Shown here in pieces: positions 28,582-36,590 of a stretch of 64,000 bases of DNA. The DNA is taken from the NCBI RefSeq assembly GCF_000282095.2, contig NZ_AKKC02000003.1, positions 62,001-126,000 on the forward strand, in the 5' to 3' direction. The first letter of the stretch is position 1. Every line of letters begins with the position of its first letter. The notes beneath the pieces are model-generated. The model saw only the letters and a list, made by a program, of their open reading frames with translations. It made no database searches and had not been told where the DNA came from. The position numbers were made by a program, and so were the translations under genes. The DNA is from Rhizobium sp. CF080. GTDB taxonomy: Bacteria; Pseudomonadota; Alphaproteobacteria; Rhizobiales; Rhizobiaceae.

Positions 28582-29385
28582 ATGACATTTTCGATCACGA
28601 CCTGGAATATCAACTCCGTGCGGCTGCGCATGCCCATCGTCCAGCAGTTCCTCGTCCGCCACAAGCCGGACATTCTCTGCCTGCAGGAAATCAAGTGCCA
28701 GGAGCCGGAGTTTCCGCTGCAGCCGCTGAAGGATCTCGGCTACCAGCACATCATCATCCACGGCCAGAAGGGCTATCACGGCGTCGCCATCGCCTCGAAA
28801 GTGCCGCTTCTCGAAGACCATCGCCAGAACTACTGCGATGTCGGCGATGCCCGGCATATTTCGGCGCTCTTCGAGCGCGGCTCGCGGCGCATCCGCCTGC
28901 ATAATTTCTACGTGCCCGCCGGCGGCGACGAGCCGGACCGGACGATCAATCCGAAATTCGGCCACAAGCTCGATTTCATCGAGGAGATGAAGGCGCTGAA
29001 GGCGGATGCCATGCCTGGCATTTCCTCGATCCTCGTCGGCGACCTCAATATCGCGCCGCTGGAACACGACGTCTGGTCGCACAAGCAGCTCCTGAAGATC
29101 GTCAGCCACACGCCTGTCGAGACCGAGGGCATGAAGGAGATCATCGCCCGCGGCGGCTGGCTCGACCTGATGCGCCAGCACACGCCGGAGCCGGAGAAGA
29201 TCTATACGTGGTGGAGCTACCGCGCCAAGGACTGGGAAGCGGCGAACAAGGGCCGCCGTCTCGACCATATCTGGTCCTCGCCCGACCTCGGCCCGTTCCT
29301 CGATCGCATCGACGTGCTCAAGGAAGCCCGCGGCTGGAACCAGCCTTCGGACCACGTGCCGGTGACGGCGGTGTTCAAGTTCTGA
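28582..29385 (+). CDS. xthA: Exodeoxyribonuclease III (AP endonuclease)
   Basis: Repairs abasic sites and removes 3'-blocking groups. 267 residues. The EEP-fold motifs are present: FSITTWNINSVRLR, DILCLQEIKCQ (catalytic Glu), YHGVAIASK, LVGDLNIAP (Asp, Asn), YTWWSYRAKDWEAANKGRRLDHIW and the C-terminal PSDHVPV (catalytic Asp-His). Confidence 0.95.
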   Translation: MTFSITTWNINSVRLRMPIVQQFLVRHKPDILCLQEIKCQEPEFPLQPLKDLGYQHIIIHGQKGYHGVAIASKVPLLEDHRQNYCDVGDARHISALFERGSRRIRLHNFYVPAGGDEPDRTINPKFGHKLDFIEEMKALKADAMPGISSILVGDLNIAPLEHDVWSHKQLLKIVSHTPVETEGMKEIIARGGWLDLMRQHTPEPEKIYTWWSYRAKDWEAANKGRRLDHIWSSPDLGPFLDRIDVLKEARGWNQPSDHVPVTAVFKF

Positions 29386-29404
29386 GGTGACGTCGGAGGT
29401 TGCG

Positions 29405-29437
29405 TCTGGATCCTCGGGTCAAGCCCGAGGATGACGA
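29405..29437 (+). repeat. Dispersed palindromic repeat, family A, copy 1
   Basis: Core TGGATCCTCGGG, a short loop, CCCGAGGATGACG. It is a hairpin in itself (ATCCTCGGG / CCCGAGGAT). The same unit recurs at 29487-29518 (inverted), 51303-51333, 51497-51526 (inverted) and 61215-61245. Confidence 0.85.
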
Positions 29438-29486
29438 CCTTGATGCTCTTCAAACGGATCTGACGGCAAGGCACGCCCTATGCCTT

Positions 29487-29518
29487 CGTCATCCTTGCGC
29501 TTGACCCGAGGATCCAGA
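29487..29518 (-). repeat. Dispersed palindromic repeat, family A, copy 2
   Basis: The same unit as at 29405-29437 but inverted and with an altered left arm (CATCCTTGCGC). With copy 1 it makes an inverted pair downstream of the convergent xthA and cyclic-nucleotide-binding genes, where it may end both transcripts. Confidence 0.8.
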
Positions 29519-29558
29519 TACGAGGCTCGACGATCGAGGGCGAAGCTCCTTCGAAGCC

Positions 29559-30014
29559 TCAGGCGAACCGGTCCTGCATCGCTGCCGCCGCCTTGGCGAG
29601 GCTGGCGATATTGTCGCGGATGCGGCTTTCGATCACCCGGCCGACCTGCGGATATTCCTCCAGCAAGCGGTGGAACAGTGAGCGGCTGATCTTCAGGGCT
29701 TCGGAGTCTTCGATCGCAATGGCGGTGAACTTGCGCTCGACCATGGTGACGAGCGCCAGTTCCGACAGCAGGGTGCCGGGGCCTACGGTCGCTTCGACCT
29801 TCAGCTCGCCGTTGCGGTCCGCCATCAACAGCTCGAAGCGGCCCCTTGCGACGATGAAGGCCGATTCGGCCGGGGATCTTTCCCGAAAAAGCTGCTGGCC
29901 GGTCGTCACCTGCCGCCGCTCGGCGCCGAAGGCGACGAGGCGCAGCTGGTCTTCGTTCATGTCCCGGAACAGCGGGACCTGCGACAGCAGGCGGATATCT
30001 TCGGTCAGCGACAT
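29559..30014 (-). CDS. Cyclic-nucleotide-binding domain protein (no DNA-binding domain)
   Basis: 151 residues, one Crp-type cNMP-binding fold: LLSQVPLFRDMNEDQLRLVAFGAERRQVTTGQQLFRER, IVARGRFELL, and the phosphate-binding cassette GPGTLLSELALVTMVERKFTAIA. There is no helix-turn-helix, so it is not a transcription factor by itself. It follows the OmpR-type regulator gene by 9 nt on the same strand. From memory, Brucella has the same pair next to the otpR/cenR-type regulator. Confidence 0.85.
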   Translation of the reverse strand: MSLTEDIRLLSQVPLFRDMNEDQLRLVAFGAERRQVTTGQQLFRERSPAESAFIVARGRFELLMADRNGELKVEATVGPGTLLSELALVTMVERKFTAIAIEDSEALKISRSLFHRLLEEYPQVGRVIESRIRDNIASLAKAAAAMQDRFA

Positions 30015-30023
30015 CGGGGCTCT

Positions 30024-30707
30024 TTACGGTACGATCTTGTAGCCGCCGTTTTCAGTGACCAGGATTTCGGCGCTCGACGGATCGCGCTCGATCTTCTGGC
30101 GAAGACGGTAGACATGGGTTTCCAGCGTATGCGTTGTGACGCCGGAATTATAGCCCCAGACTTCCTCCAGGAGGACGTCGCGGGTCACTACCTTCTGGCC
30201 GGCGCGATAGAGGTAGCGGATGATCGCCGCTTCCTTTTCGGTCAGACGGATCTTCTTGCCGTCTTCGGTGGTCAGCAGCTTCTGGCTCGGCTTGAAGAGA
30301 TAGGGACCGACCGTGAAGGTGGCGTCCTCACTCTGCTCGTACTGGCGAAGCTGGGCGCGGATGCGGGCGAGCAGCACGGCGAAGCGGAAGGGCTTCGTGA
30401 CATAGTCGTTGGCGCCGGCTTCGAGGCCGAGAATGGTATCGGAATCGGTGTCGTGGCCGGTCAGCATGATGATCGGCGCCTTGAAGCCGTTCTTGCGCAG
30501 CAGTTTCACCGCCTCGCGGCCGTCCATGTCCGGCAGGCCGACGTCCATGATCAGGAGATCGATCTGGGCATTCTTGGCGGTCTGCAACGCCTTGGCGGCA
30601 TTCGCCTCCTGCAGAATTGCGAACTCTTCGTAAAACGACAACTGCTCGACGAGCGTTTCACGCAGATCGTCGTCGTCGTCCACCAGGAGTATCGTGCGCG
30701 CTGCCAT
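30024..30707 (-). CDS. OmpR-family response regulator
   Basis: 227 residues. Receiver with acidic cluster LLVDDDDD (7-14), phospho-acceptor Asp55 (LIMDVGLPDMDG), Thr83 and Lys105 (VTKPF), then a winged-helix domain (about 130-227) with EEVWGYNSGVTTHTLETHVYRLRQKIE. The opening TILLVDDDDDLRETLVEQL and the linked cNMP-binding gene resemble the CenR/OtpR cell-envelope regulator of Rhizobiales, but I cannot confirm orthology. No sensor kinase gene adjoins. An L,D-transpeptidase gene is divergent from it. Confidence 0.9.
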   Translation of the reverse strand: MAARTILLVDDDDDLRETLVEQLSFYEEFAILQEANAAKALQTAKNAQIDLLIMDVGLPDMDGREAVKLLRKNGFKAPIIMLTGHDTDSDTILGLEAGANDYVTKPFRFAVLLARIRAQLRQYEQSEDATFTVGPYLFKPSQKLLTTEDGKKIRLTEKEAAIIRYLYRAGQKVVTRDVLLEEVWGYNSGVTTHTLETHVYRLRQKIERDPSSAEILVTENGGYKIVP

Positions 30708-30839
30708 GCGTTCTTGCCTTTCGTCTCACCGTTGCGTCCTGACTGTCATTGCCAGTCAATCGAAGCGCATTTAGGGCTCCTCGATCTAAATCCCAACGTG
30801 CTATGAATTCAAACGAAATCATATTCAAAGCAAAACCTT

Positions 30840-31400
30840 GTGAGAGAAATGCAACGTTTTCGCGAGGGAAATCACAAAAAGACGGCTGTCGTCACGGTCC
30901 GGACCGCGCCACGTGACCGGCGCCGGGCGATCGTCTCCTTCGCCGGCATCACCGTACCGGCAGCGCTCGGGCGTTCCGGCACCACTCCCTTCAAGCGGGA
31001 AGGGGACGGCGCAACGCCGATTGCGGCGATGCGTCTTCTTCATGGCTATGTACGTGGGGACCACGCGCGCCTGCCCCCGACGGCGCTTCCGATCACGCGC
31101 ATCGGCAAAGACTTGTTGTGGTGCGACCAGCCGGAGCATCCGTCGTACAATCGCCCGGTGAAGGCGCCGTTTCGGCCAAGCCATGAGGAGATGATGCGGG
31201 CCGATGGGCTTTACGACATCTGCCTGGTGCTCGACTGGAACATCACGTCGCGCGCCCGCAACCGCGGTTCGGCGATCTTTTTCCACCTCATCAAGCCAGG
31301 GTACCAGCCGACTGCGGGATGCGTTGCCGTCAGCCTTGCCGACATGAAACGGCTCATCCGCTTCATGCGCAAGGGAACGGTGGTGAGGGTGCTGGGCTAA
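30840..31400 (+). CDS. L,D-transpeptidase (YkuD family)
   Basis: 186 residues with the YkuD catalytic block: SAIFFHLIKPGYQPTAGCVAVS, in which His and Cys are the catalytic pair. The protein would cross-link peptidoglycan (3-3 bonds) or attach proteins to it. I see no clear signal peptide in this reading; the start is uncertain (GTG 30840 or ATG 30849). It is transcribed divergently from the OmpR-type regulator, a plausible envelope-stress pairing (inference). Confidence 0.8.
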   Translation: MREMQRFREGNHKKTAVVTVRTAPRDRRRAIVSFAGITVPAALGRSGTTPFKREGDGATPIAAMRLLHGYVRGDHARLPPTALPITRIGKDLLWCDQPEHPSYNRPVKAPFRPSHEEMMRADGLYDICLVLDWNITSRARNRGSAIFFHLIKPGYQPTAGCVAVSLADMKRLIRFMRKGTVVRVLG

Positions 31401-31410
31401 GGCCGCCCGA

Positions 31411-31441
31411 AACAAAAATGCCCGGCGTGAAGGCCGGGCAT
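31411..31441 (-). terminator. Intrinsic terminator of leuC
   Basis: A perfect 9-bp stem ATGCCCGGC / GCCGGGCAT with a 6-base loop. Read leftward it is followed by TTTTTGTTT. Confidence 0.88.
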
Positions 31442-31465
31442 CTCGAATTCAAAGCTGAAAGACGC

Positions 31466-32875
31466 TTACTTCCACTCGCGGATATCGACGAAATGTCCGG
31501 CGATCGCGGCAGCCGCTGCCATGGCCGGCGAGACGAGGTGGGTGCGGCCCTTGTAGCCCTGGCGGCCCTCGAAATTGCGGTTCGAGGTGGAGGCGCAGCG
31601 CTCGCCCGGCTTCAGGCGGTCGTCGTTCATCGCCAGGCACATCGAGCAGCCCGGTTCACGCCATTCGAAACCTGCGTCCTTGAAGATCTTGTCGAGGCCT
31701 TCGGCTTCGGCCTGTTCCTTGACGATGCCGGAGCCCGGGACGACCATGGCGGACACGGTCGACGCGACGGTGCGGCCTTCGACCACCTTGGCGGCGGCGC
31801 GCAGGTCCTCGATGCGGCCGTTGGTGCAGGAACCGATGAAGACGCGGTCGATCGCGATGTCGGTGATCTTGGTGCCCGGCTTCAGACCCATATAGTCCAG
31901 CGCACGCCACTTGGAGGTGCGCTTGGTTTCGTCCGGAATGTCGTCGGGGTTCGGAACGGAGCCTTCAACCGAGATCACGTCTTCCGGCGAGGAACCCCAG
32001 GAGACGATCGGCGGCAGGTTGGCGGCATCGAGCACGACGACCTTGTCGAAATGCGCGCCTTCGTCGCTCTGCAGCGTCTTCCAGTAGTCGAGCGCCATGT
32101 CCCAGGCCTTGCCCTGCGGGGCGCGGGGCTTGCCCTTGATGTATTCGAAGGTCTTTTCGTCCGGCGCGATCAGGCCGGCGCGGGCGCCGCCTTCGATCGT
32201 CATGTTGCAGACCGTCATGCGGCCTTCCATGGAGAGTGCCCGGATCGCTTCGCCGGCGAATTCGATGACGTGGCCGGTGCCCCCGGCGGTGCCGATTTCG
32301 CCGATGATGGCAAGGATGATGTCCTTGGCGGTGACGCCCGGCGGCAGCTGGCCGTCGACGCGCACCAGCATGTTCTTCGCCTTCTTCTGCACCAGCGTCT
32401 GGGTGGCGAGCACGTGCTCGACTTCTGACGTGCCGATACCGTGCGCCAGGGCGCCGAAGGCGCCGTGCGTCGAGGTGTGGCTGTCACCACAGACGATGGT
32501 CATGCCCGGCAGGGTAAAACCCTGTTCCGGACCGACGATATGGACGATCCCCTGGCGGACGTCCTTCTCCGAATAATATTCGACGCCGAAGTCATGGGCG
32601 TTCTGGGCAAGCGCCTCCACCTGGATGCGGCTTTCCTCGTTCTTGATGCCTTCGTGGCGGTCGGCGGTGGTCGGCACGTTGTGGTCGACGACGGCGAGCG
32701 TCTTTTCCGGCGCGCGGACCTTGCGGCCGGCGATGCGCAGGCCTTCGAACGCCTGCGGCGACGTCACTTCGTGAACGAGGTGACGGTCGATGTAGAGAAG
32801 ACAGGTGTGGTTTTCATCCTCGGAAACGACGTGGTCGTCCCAGATCTTGTCGTAAAGGGTGCGGGGTGCGCTCAT
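31466..32875 (-). CDS. leuC: 3-isopropylmalate dehydratase large subunit
   Basis: Second step of leucine synthesis, isomerising 2- to 3-isopropylmalate with LeuD. 469 residues, aconitase fold with a [4Fe-4S] cluster whose cysteines lie in [17 protein letters not shown] and in [14 protein letters not shown]. Other landmarks are [20 protein letters not shown] and [32 protein letters not shown] (two halves of the same region). ATG 32875 starts [15 protein letters not shown]; the longer in-frame start at 32926 would run through a structured leader. Confidence 0.96.
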   Translation of the reverse strand: MSAPRTLYDKIWDDHVVSEDENHTCLLYIDRHLVHEVTSPQAFEGLRIAGRKVRAPEKTLAVVDHNVPTTADRHEGIKNEESRIQVEALAQNAHDFGVEYYSEKDVRQGIVHIVGPEQGFTLPGMTIVCGDSHTSTHGAFGALAHGIGTSEVEHVLATQTLVQKKAKNMLVRVDGQLPPGVTAKDIILAIIGEIGTAGGTGHVIEFAGEAIRALSMEGRMTVCNMTIEGGARAGLIAPDEKTFEYIKGKPRAPQGKAWDMALDYWKTLQSDEGAHFDKVVVLDAANLPPIVSWGSSPEDVISVEGSVPNPDDIPDETKRTSKWRALDYMGLKPGTKITDIAIDRVFIGSCTNGRIEDLRAAAKVVEGRTVASTVSAMVVPGSGIVKEQAEAEGLDKIFKDAGFEWREPGCSMCLAMNDDRLKPGERCASTSNRNFEGRQGYKGRTHLVSPAMAAAAAIAGHFVDIREWK

Positions 32876-32889
32876 GGCTGCTATCCGTA

Positions 32890-32985
32890 AAGCTGACTGA
32901 AACAGGAAATGGGTATCCGGCAGCACGGGGCTGCCTCAAGCTGAGGAAGGTCAGCTAAGTCGGTCGCAAAGCGCCCCGGATACCC
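32890..32985 (-). ncRNA. Structured 5' leader upstream of leuC (candidate regulatory RNA)
   Basis: A 10-bp outer helix (GGGTATCCGG 32911-32920 with CCGGATACCC 32976-32985) encloses three hairpins: GGCAGC/GCTGCC (32919-32935), AGCTGA/TCAGCT (32939-32956) and a GG(T)CGC/GCGCC hairpin (32962-32975). On the leuC strand AGCTGAC can instead pair with GTCAGCT, located just outside the outer helix and close to the leuC start. I see no run of Leu codons, so it does not look like a leucine leader peptide. It lies in a 321-bp gap shared with the divergent PPK2 gene. Confidence 0.45.
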
Positions 32986-33124
32986 GCGCGAAAAAGCGTG
33001 CCGGCAGACGCTTGTGGTCCTGCAGCACGACGATATGGTTCGCGAGGCATCCAAATTTCGATCCCATGGCGGCTGCAATAGCAGTTTCCGGAGAAATCGG
33101 CAATCAAATTGCTTCGTGGGAAAC

Positions 33125-33142
33125 CTGTCGCATGATTGTCAT
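33125..33142 (+). promoter_or_regulatory. Candidate PhoB (Pho box) site upstream of the PPK2 gene
   Basis: CTGTCGC, four bases (ATGA), TTGTCAT. The two 7-mers match the Pho-box half-site CTGTCAT at 5 and 6 positions with the canonical 4-bp spacer. It lies 54 bp before the PPK2 start codon. Polyphosphate-related genes are frequent PhoB targets. Confidence 0.5.
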
Positions 33143-33196
33143 AAAGCTTTCGCGGAAACGTGGTTGATCTCGGTTTCCAGAACGGAGGAATGCCCG

Positions 33197-34111
33197 ATGT
33201 CCGAACCCATGCAAGACCAGCTCAGCCGCATCAAGGATGAAATCGCCGACAGCTTCGATGAAGAGCTGGAAATGCAGATGGAAGAGGACCGGCTCGACGA
33301 GCTGGTCGCCGAGGGCATGTCGGAGCCGGCCGAGCCGACGATCGACCGGAAAATCTATTTCCGCGAACTCTTCCGCCTCCAGCACGAGTTGGTGCGCCTG
33401 CAGGACTGGGTTCAGTACAAGAAGCTGAAGATGGTCGTGTTGTTCGAAGGCCGCGACTCGGCCGGCAAGGGCGGCGCCATCAAGCGCGTCACCCAGCGGC
33501 TCAACCCGCGCGTCTGCCGCACCGTCGCCCTTCCGGCGCCGACCGAGCGCGAACGCAGCCAGTGGTATTTCCAGCGCTACGTGCCGCATCTGCCGACCGC
33601 CGGCGAAATGGTACTGTTCGACCGCTCCTGGTACAACCGCGCCGGCGTCGAGCGCGTCATGGGCTTCTGCACCAAGGACGAGCTGGAAGAGTTCTTCCGC
33701 TCGGTGCCGGAATTCGAGCGCATGCTGGTCCGCTCCGGCATCATCCTCGTCAAATACTGGTTCTCGATTACCGACGAGGAGCAGGAATTCCGCTTCAAGA
33801 TGCGCATCCACGATCCGCTGAAGCAGTGGAAGCTGTCGCCGATGGACCTCGAAAGCCGTGTCCACTGGGAAGAATATACCAAGGCCAAGGAAGAGATGCT
33901 CCAGCGCACCCACATTCCGGAAGCGCCGTGGTGGGTGGTGCAGGCCGTCGACAAGAAGAAGGCGCGGCTGAACTGCATCGCGCATCTTCTTGCCCAGGTG
34001 CCTTACGAGACCGTGCCGAAGGAATCGATCGACCTGCCCGGCCGCGTCCGCCACGACGACTATATCCGCCATCCGGTGCCGGCGGACATGTATGTTCCGG
34101 AAGTCTACTGA
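33197..34111 (+). CDS. ppk2: Polyphosphate kinase 2 (PPK2 family)
   Basis: 304 residues. It uses polyphosphate to phosphorylate nucleotides. A P-loop is seen in VVLFEGRDSAGKGGAIKRV, the second conserved block in MVLFDRSWYNRAGVERVMGF, and the lid region in KQWKLSPMDLESRVHWEEY. The N-terminal 45 residues are acidic. Single-domain length indicates a class I enzyme (NDP to NTP), inferred only. ATG 33197 has CGGAGGAA 6-8 nt upstream. Confidence 0.93.
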   Translation: MSEPMQDQLSRIKDEIADSFDEELEMQMEEDRLDELVAEGMSEPAEPTIDRKIYFRELFRLQHELVRLQDWVQYKKLKMVVLFEGRDSAGKGGAIKRVTQRLNPRVCRTVALPAPTERERSQWYFQRYVPHLPTAGEMVLFDRSWYNRAGVERVMGFCTKDELEEFFRSVPEFERMLVRSGIILVKYWFSITDEEQEFRFKMRIHDPLKQWKLSPMDLESRVHWEEYTKAKEEMLQRTHIPEAPWWVVQAVDKKKARLNCIAHLLAQVPYETVPKESIDLPGRVRHDDYIRHPVPADMYVPEVY

Positions 34112-34131
34112 TGCCCTGCGCCCCGCCGTCG

Positions 34132-34160
34132 TTGACGCTGCGGGGCGCCGACGCTAACCT
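34132..34160 (+). promoter_or_regulatory. Probable sigma-70 promoter of the leader-peptide transcript
   Basis: TTGACG (34132-34137) and TAACCT (34155-34160) are spaced by 17 bp, 20 nt after the PPK2 stop. Initiation near 34167 would place the leader-peptide ATG almost at the 5' end. Confidence 0.5.
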
Positions 34161-34169
34161 GGATCCGCC

Positions 34170-34220
34170 ATGATGATGAACACTCTCAATATCGCTTCGG
34201 TCTTCTTCATAACCGCCTGA
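34170..34220 (+). CDS. Candidate 16-residue leader peptide with tandem Phe codons
   Basis: The frame reads MMMNTLNIASVFFITA then TGA. The pattern NTLNI followed by repeated aromatic codons resembles rhizobial amino-acid leader peptides such as TrpL of Sinorhizobium ([14 protein letters not shown], from memory). The two Phe codons (34203-34208) lie in a segment that can pair with ATGAAGA / GAAGAC at 34237-34244, while that segment can alternatively form a CATTTGCC/GGCAATG hairpin (34222-34239). A further nested hairpin GAGCC..CAGCC/GGCTG..GGCTC follows. No T-run is seen, so a classical terminator is missing. The next gene is the 2OG-oxygenase family protein at 34367. Confidence 0.45.
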   Translation: MMMNTLNIASVFFITA

Positions 34221-34366
34221 GCATTTGCCAGCGGCAATGAAGACAACGAGCCCTGATCGCAGCCCCTGCGGCTGACGATGGCTCATGGCCGAAACACTCC
34301 GCCCCGAGCGCCCATAGCCCGAGCGCATGCGTGCCGTCCGGTGGAGAGCGAACGAGAGATTTCCCT

Positions 34367-35179
34367 ATGACCGATCATCATCCTGCCGAAGCGCGGGCGC
34401 TTGAGCCTGCCGAAATCGAGGCTTTCATCCGCGACGGGTTCGTGCGGATCGACAACGCCTTCCCCAGGCAAGTCGCAGCAGAAGGCCGCGACATTATGTG
34501 GCGCGACATTCCCTTCGACCGCTACGACCCGACCACCTGGACGCAGCCCGTCATCCGCCTGCCGGGTTATGGCGGCGGGCCTTTCGAGGCCGCCGTCAAC
34601 ATGCCGGCGCTGCACAGGGCCTTCGACCAGCTGGTCGGCAAGGGCCGCTGGCTGCCGCGCAGCGGGCTCGGCAGCTTTCCGATCCGCTTCCCGCATCCCG
34701 ACAGCGCCGGTGACGACGGCTGGCACGTGGACCTCAGTTTCCCCGGGCCGTCGTCCAATCCCAACGAGCAGTACGACTTCTCCAATTGGCGGGCCAACTA
34801 TACCTCGCGGGATCGGGCCTTGTTGATGCTCTTCCTGTTCTCGGATGTCGGCGAAAACGACGCACCGACCCGCATCCGCCCGGGCTCGCACATGGAGATG
34901 GCGCGGCTGCTGGAACCGGCGGGAGAGGCCGGCATGGGGCCGATGATGCTGGAGGCGGTCGGGGCGGATTGCGAGGAGGCGCTGGCGACGGGCGAGGCGG
35001 GCACCGTCTATCTCTGCCACCCGCTGCTCATCCACGCGGCTCAGAAGCATCGCGGTACGGAGCCGCGCTTCATGGCGCAGCCACCGCTCGGGCTTGCCGA
35101 GCCATACCGGCTGGAGCGGGAGGACGGCGATTATTCGCCGGTCGAGATCGCCCTGCGCCTGGCGCTCGGCAGGGCGTGA
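34367..35179 (+). CDS. Phytanoyl-CoA dioxygenase family protein (Fe(II)/2OG oxygenase)
   Basis: 270 residues. The facial-triad His and Asp are in GWHVDLSFPG; the distal His is in YLCHPLLIHAAQKHRG, with an Arg nearby (HRGTEPRFM) for 2-oxoglutarate. The N-terminus EAFIRDGFVRIDNAFPRQ is typical of the PhyH family. Substrate unknown. It lies downstream of a leader-peptide-like RNA with Phe codons, so a link to aromatic amino acids is possible but unproven. Confidence 0.8.
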   Translation: MTDHHPAEARALEPAEIEAFIRDGFVRIDNAFPRQVAAEGRDIMWRDIPFDRYDPTTWTQPVIRLPGYGGGPFEAAVNMPALHRAFDQLVGKGRWLPRSGLGSFPIRFPHPDSAGDDGWHVDLSFPGPSSNPNEQYDFSNWRANYTSRDRALLMLFLFSDVGENDAPTRIRPGSHMEMARLLEPAGEAGMGPMMLEAVGADCEEALATGEAGTVYLCHPLLIHAAQKHRGTEPRFMAQPPLGLAEPYRLEREDGDYSPVEIALRLALGRA

Positions 35180-35186
35180 AACGGGG

Positions 35187-35208
35187 AGGCGGCCTTCGGG
35201 CCGCCTTT
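35187..35208 (+). terminator. Intrinsic terminator with UUCG tetraloop
   Basis: AGGCGGCC, TTCG, GGCCGCCT and then TT. It lies between the convergent oxygenase and LysR genes and ends the oxygenase transcript. Confidence 0.85.
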
Positions 35209-35209
35209 C

Positions 35210-36121
35210 TCATGCCCGTCGTTTCGTCAGTTCGATGACGAAATCCAGGAAGGCACGCACCCGCGCGGACATCAGGTTCTGCGATCGATGGTAAATGTAG
35301 AGCGGGAAGGTTTCGTCTGCCCAGTCTGGCAGGACCTGCACCAGCCGTCCGTCGCGCAGATAATCCTCCGCATAGAGCGCCAGGGGCTGGGCGATGCCCT
35401 GGCCGCCGAGGCAGGCGCCAAGCAGCGCGCCGGTTTCGTTGACCATCAGGCTGCCATGGGCGGTGACCGAGACGATCTCCTTGCCCTTCTGGAATTCCCA
35501 CAGAAAGCCGCGGCCGGTGGTCGGGTCGCGCATCAGCACGCATTGATGACCGGCTTCCAGGTCTTCCGGCCGTTGCGGCGTCCCGTGCCGGGCCAAATAG
35601 GTGGGCGTGGCGCAGGTCAGCACACGGGTGCGCAGCAGCAGCCGGGCGATCAGCGAGGACGGTTCCGGTTCACCGAAACGGATCGCCACGTCGAACCCTT
35701 CCGCCACCAGATCACCCATCCGGTCGCGCACCGCGAGCTCGACGTGCAGATCCGGATAGCGGGCAAGGAAAGGCTCGATCGCCGGCGCCAGCACATGGAT
35801 GCCGAAGGCGGCATCGACATTGACCCGCAGCCTGCCGCGCACCGTCGCCGTGCTGCCGCCGGCCTTGATCGCCGCGTCCTCGATGCCGGAGAGGTGCGGG
35901 CTCACCTCCTCATAGAACTGCCGGCCTTCCTCGGTCAGCGTGATCGAGCGGGCGGTGCGGTGGAAGATGCGGATGCCGACCCGCTGTTCGAGTCTCGCGA
36001 TCGCCCGGCTGACACCGGACTGGGTGATCCCCAGCGCCTCGCCGGCGCGCACGAAACTGCCGGCCTCCACGACGGCGGCCAGCACCCCCACCCCACTCAG
36101 CAATCGGCTGTCGAAACTCAT
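35210..36121 (-). CDS. LysR-family transcriptional regulator
   Basis: 303 residues. N-terminal winged helix (GVLAAVVEAGSFVRAGEALGITQSGVSRAIARLEQRVGIRIF) and a C-terminal periplasmic-binding-protein-like effector domain (about 90-300). Likely target is the divergent small-protein pair at 36255-36911, with a 133-bp shared promoter region. Inducer unknown. Confidence 0.92.
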   Translation of the reverse strand: MSFDSRLLSGVGVLAAVVEAGSFVRAGEALGITQSGVSRAIARLEQRVGIRIFHRTARSITLTEEGRQFYEEVSPHLSGIEDAAIKAGGSTATVRGRLRVNVDAAFGIHVLAPAIEPFLARYPDLHVELAVRDRMGDLVAEGFDVAIRFGEPEPSSLIARLLLRTRVLTCATPTYLARHGTPQRPEDLEAGHQCVLMRDPTTGRGFLWEFQKGKEIVSVTAHGSLMVNETGALLGACLGGQGIAQPLALYAEDYLRDGRLVQVLPDWADETFPLYIYHRSQNLMSARVRAFLDFVIELTKRRA

Positions 36122-36254
36122 CGAGACTGACTTTCAGTCATTCTTAGTCTGTATCTTATGAATTTTTCTTCATCCCGTCCATCCCCTATACCTGTCCTCA
36201 CAGACAGAGGCGGCCCGGTGGTCGAGCCGCCCGATACAAGGAAAGGTCCCCACA

Positions 36255-36566
36255 ATGTCCGCTCTTCAAGCCACCCAGACTTTCGCTCCCGTTGCCATTC
36301 AGACCGCCGCTCCGGTTTCCGCTCCGGCCGTTCGCAAGCCGAACCCTTCCAAGGTCCGCCTCGCCGTCTTGATGGTCGTCGCCGTCTATCCGATCATCAC
36401 CGCGCTGCTTTATGCTCTGGCACCGCTCACCGAAGGCTGGTCCACCTGGCAGCGCACGCTGGTGATCGCGCCGATCATGGTCTCGTCGATCGTTTTCGTG
36501 GTCGGTCCGAACATCCAGAAATATCTCGGCTGGTTCGTTGCCCGTTTGCCGCGCCCGGTTCGCTGA
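36255..36566 (+). CDS. Small two-helix membrane protein, DUF2798-like
   Basis: 103 residues. A Pro/Ala-rich N-terminus is followed by two membrane helices (about 35-56 and 67-90: LAVLMVVAVYPIITALLYAL and TLVIAPIMVSSIVFVVGP) and a short basic tail. It resembles DUF2798 proteins of unknown function. First of two small genes divergent from the LysR regulator. Confidence 0.7.
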   Translation: MSALQATQTFAPVAIQTAAPVSAPAVRKPNPSKVRLAVLMVVAVYPIITALLYALAPLTEGWSTWQRTLVIAPIMVSSIVFVVGPNIQKYLGWFVARLPRPVR

Positions 36567-36590
36567 ATCCCTGACCGAAGGAGAACGATC

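Noticed and set aside
32881..33078. Leucine leader peptide upstream of leuC
   Set aside because: I read the short frames on the leuC strand; none has a run of Leu codons.
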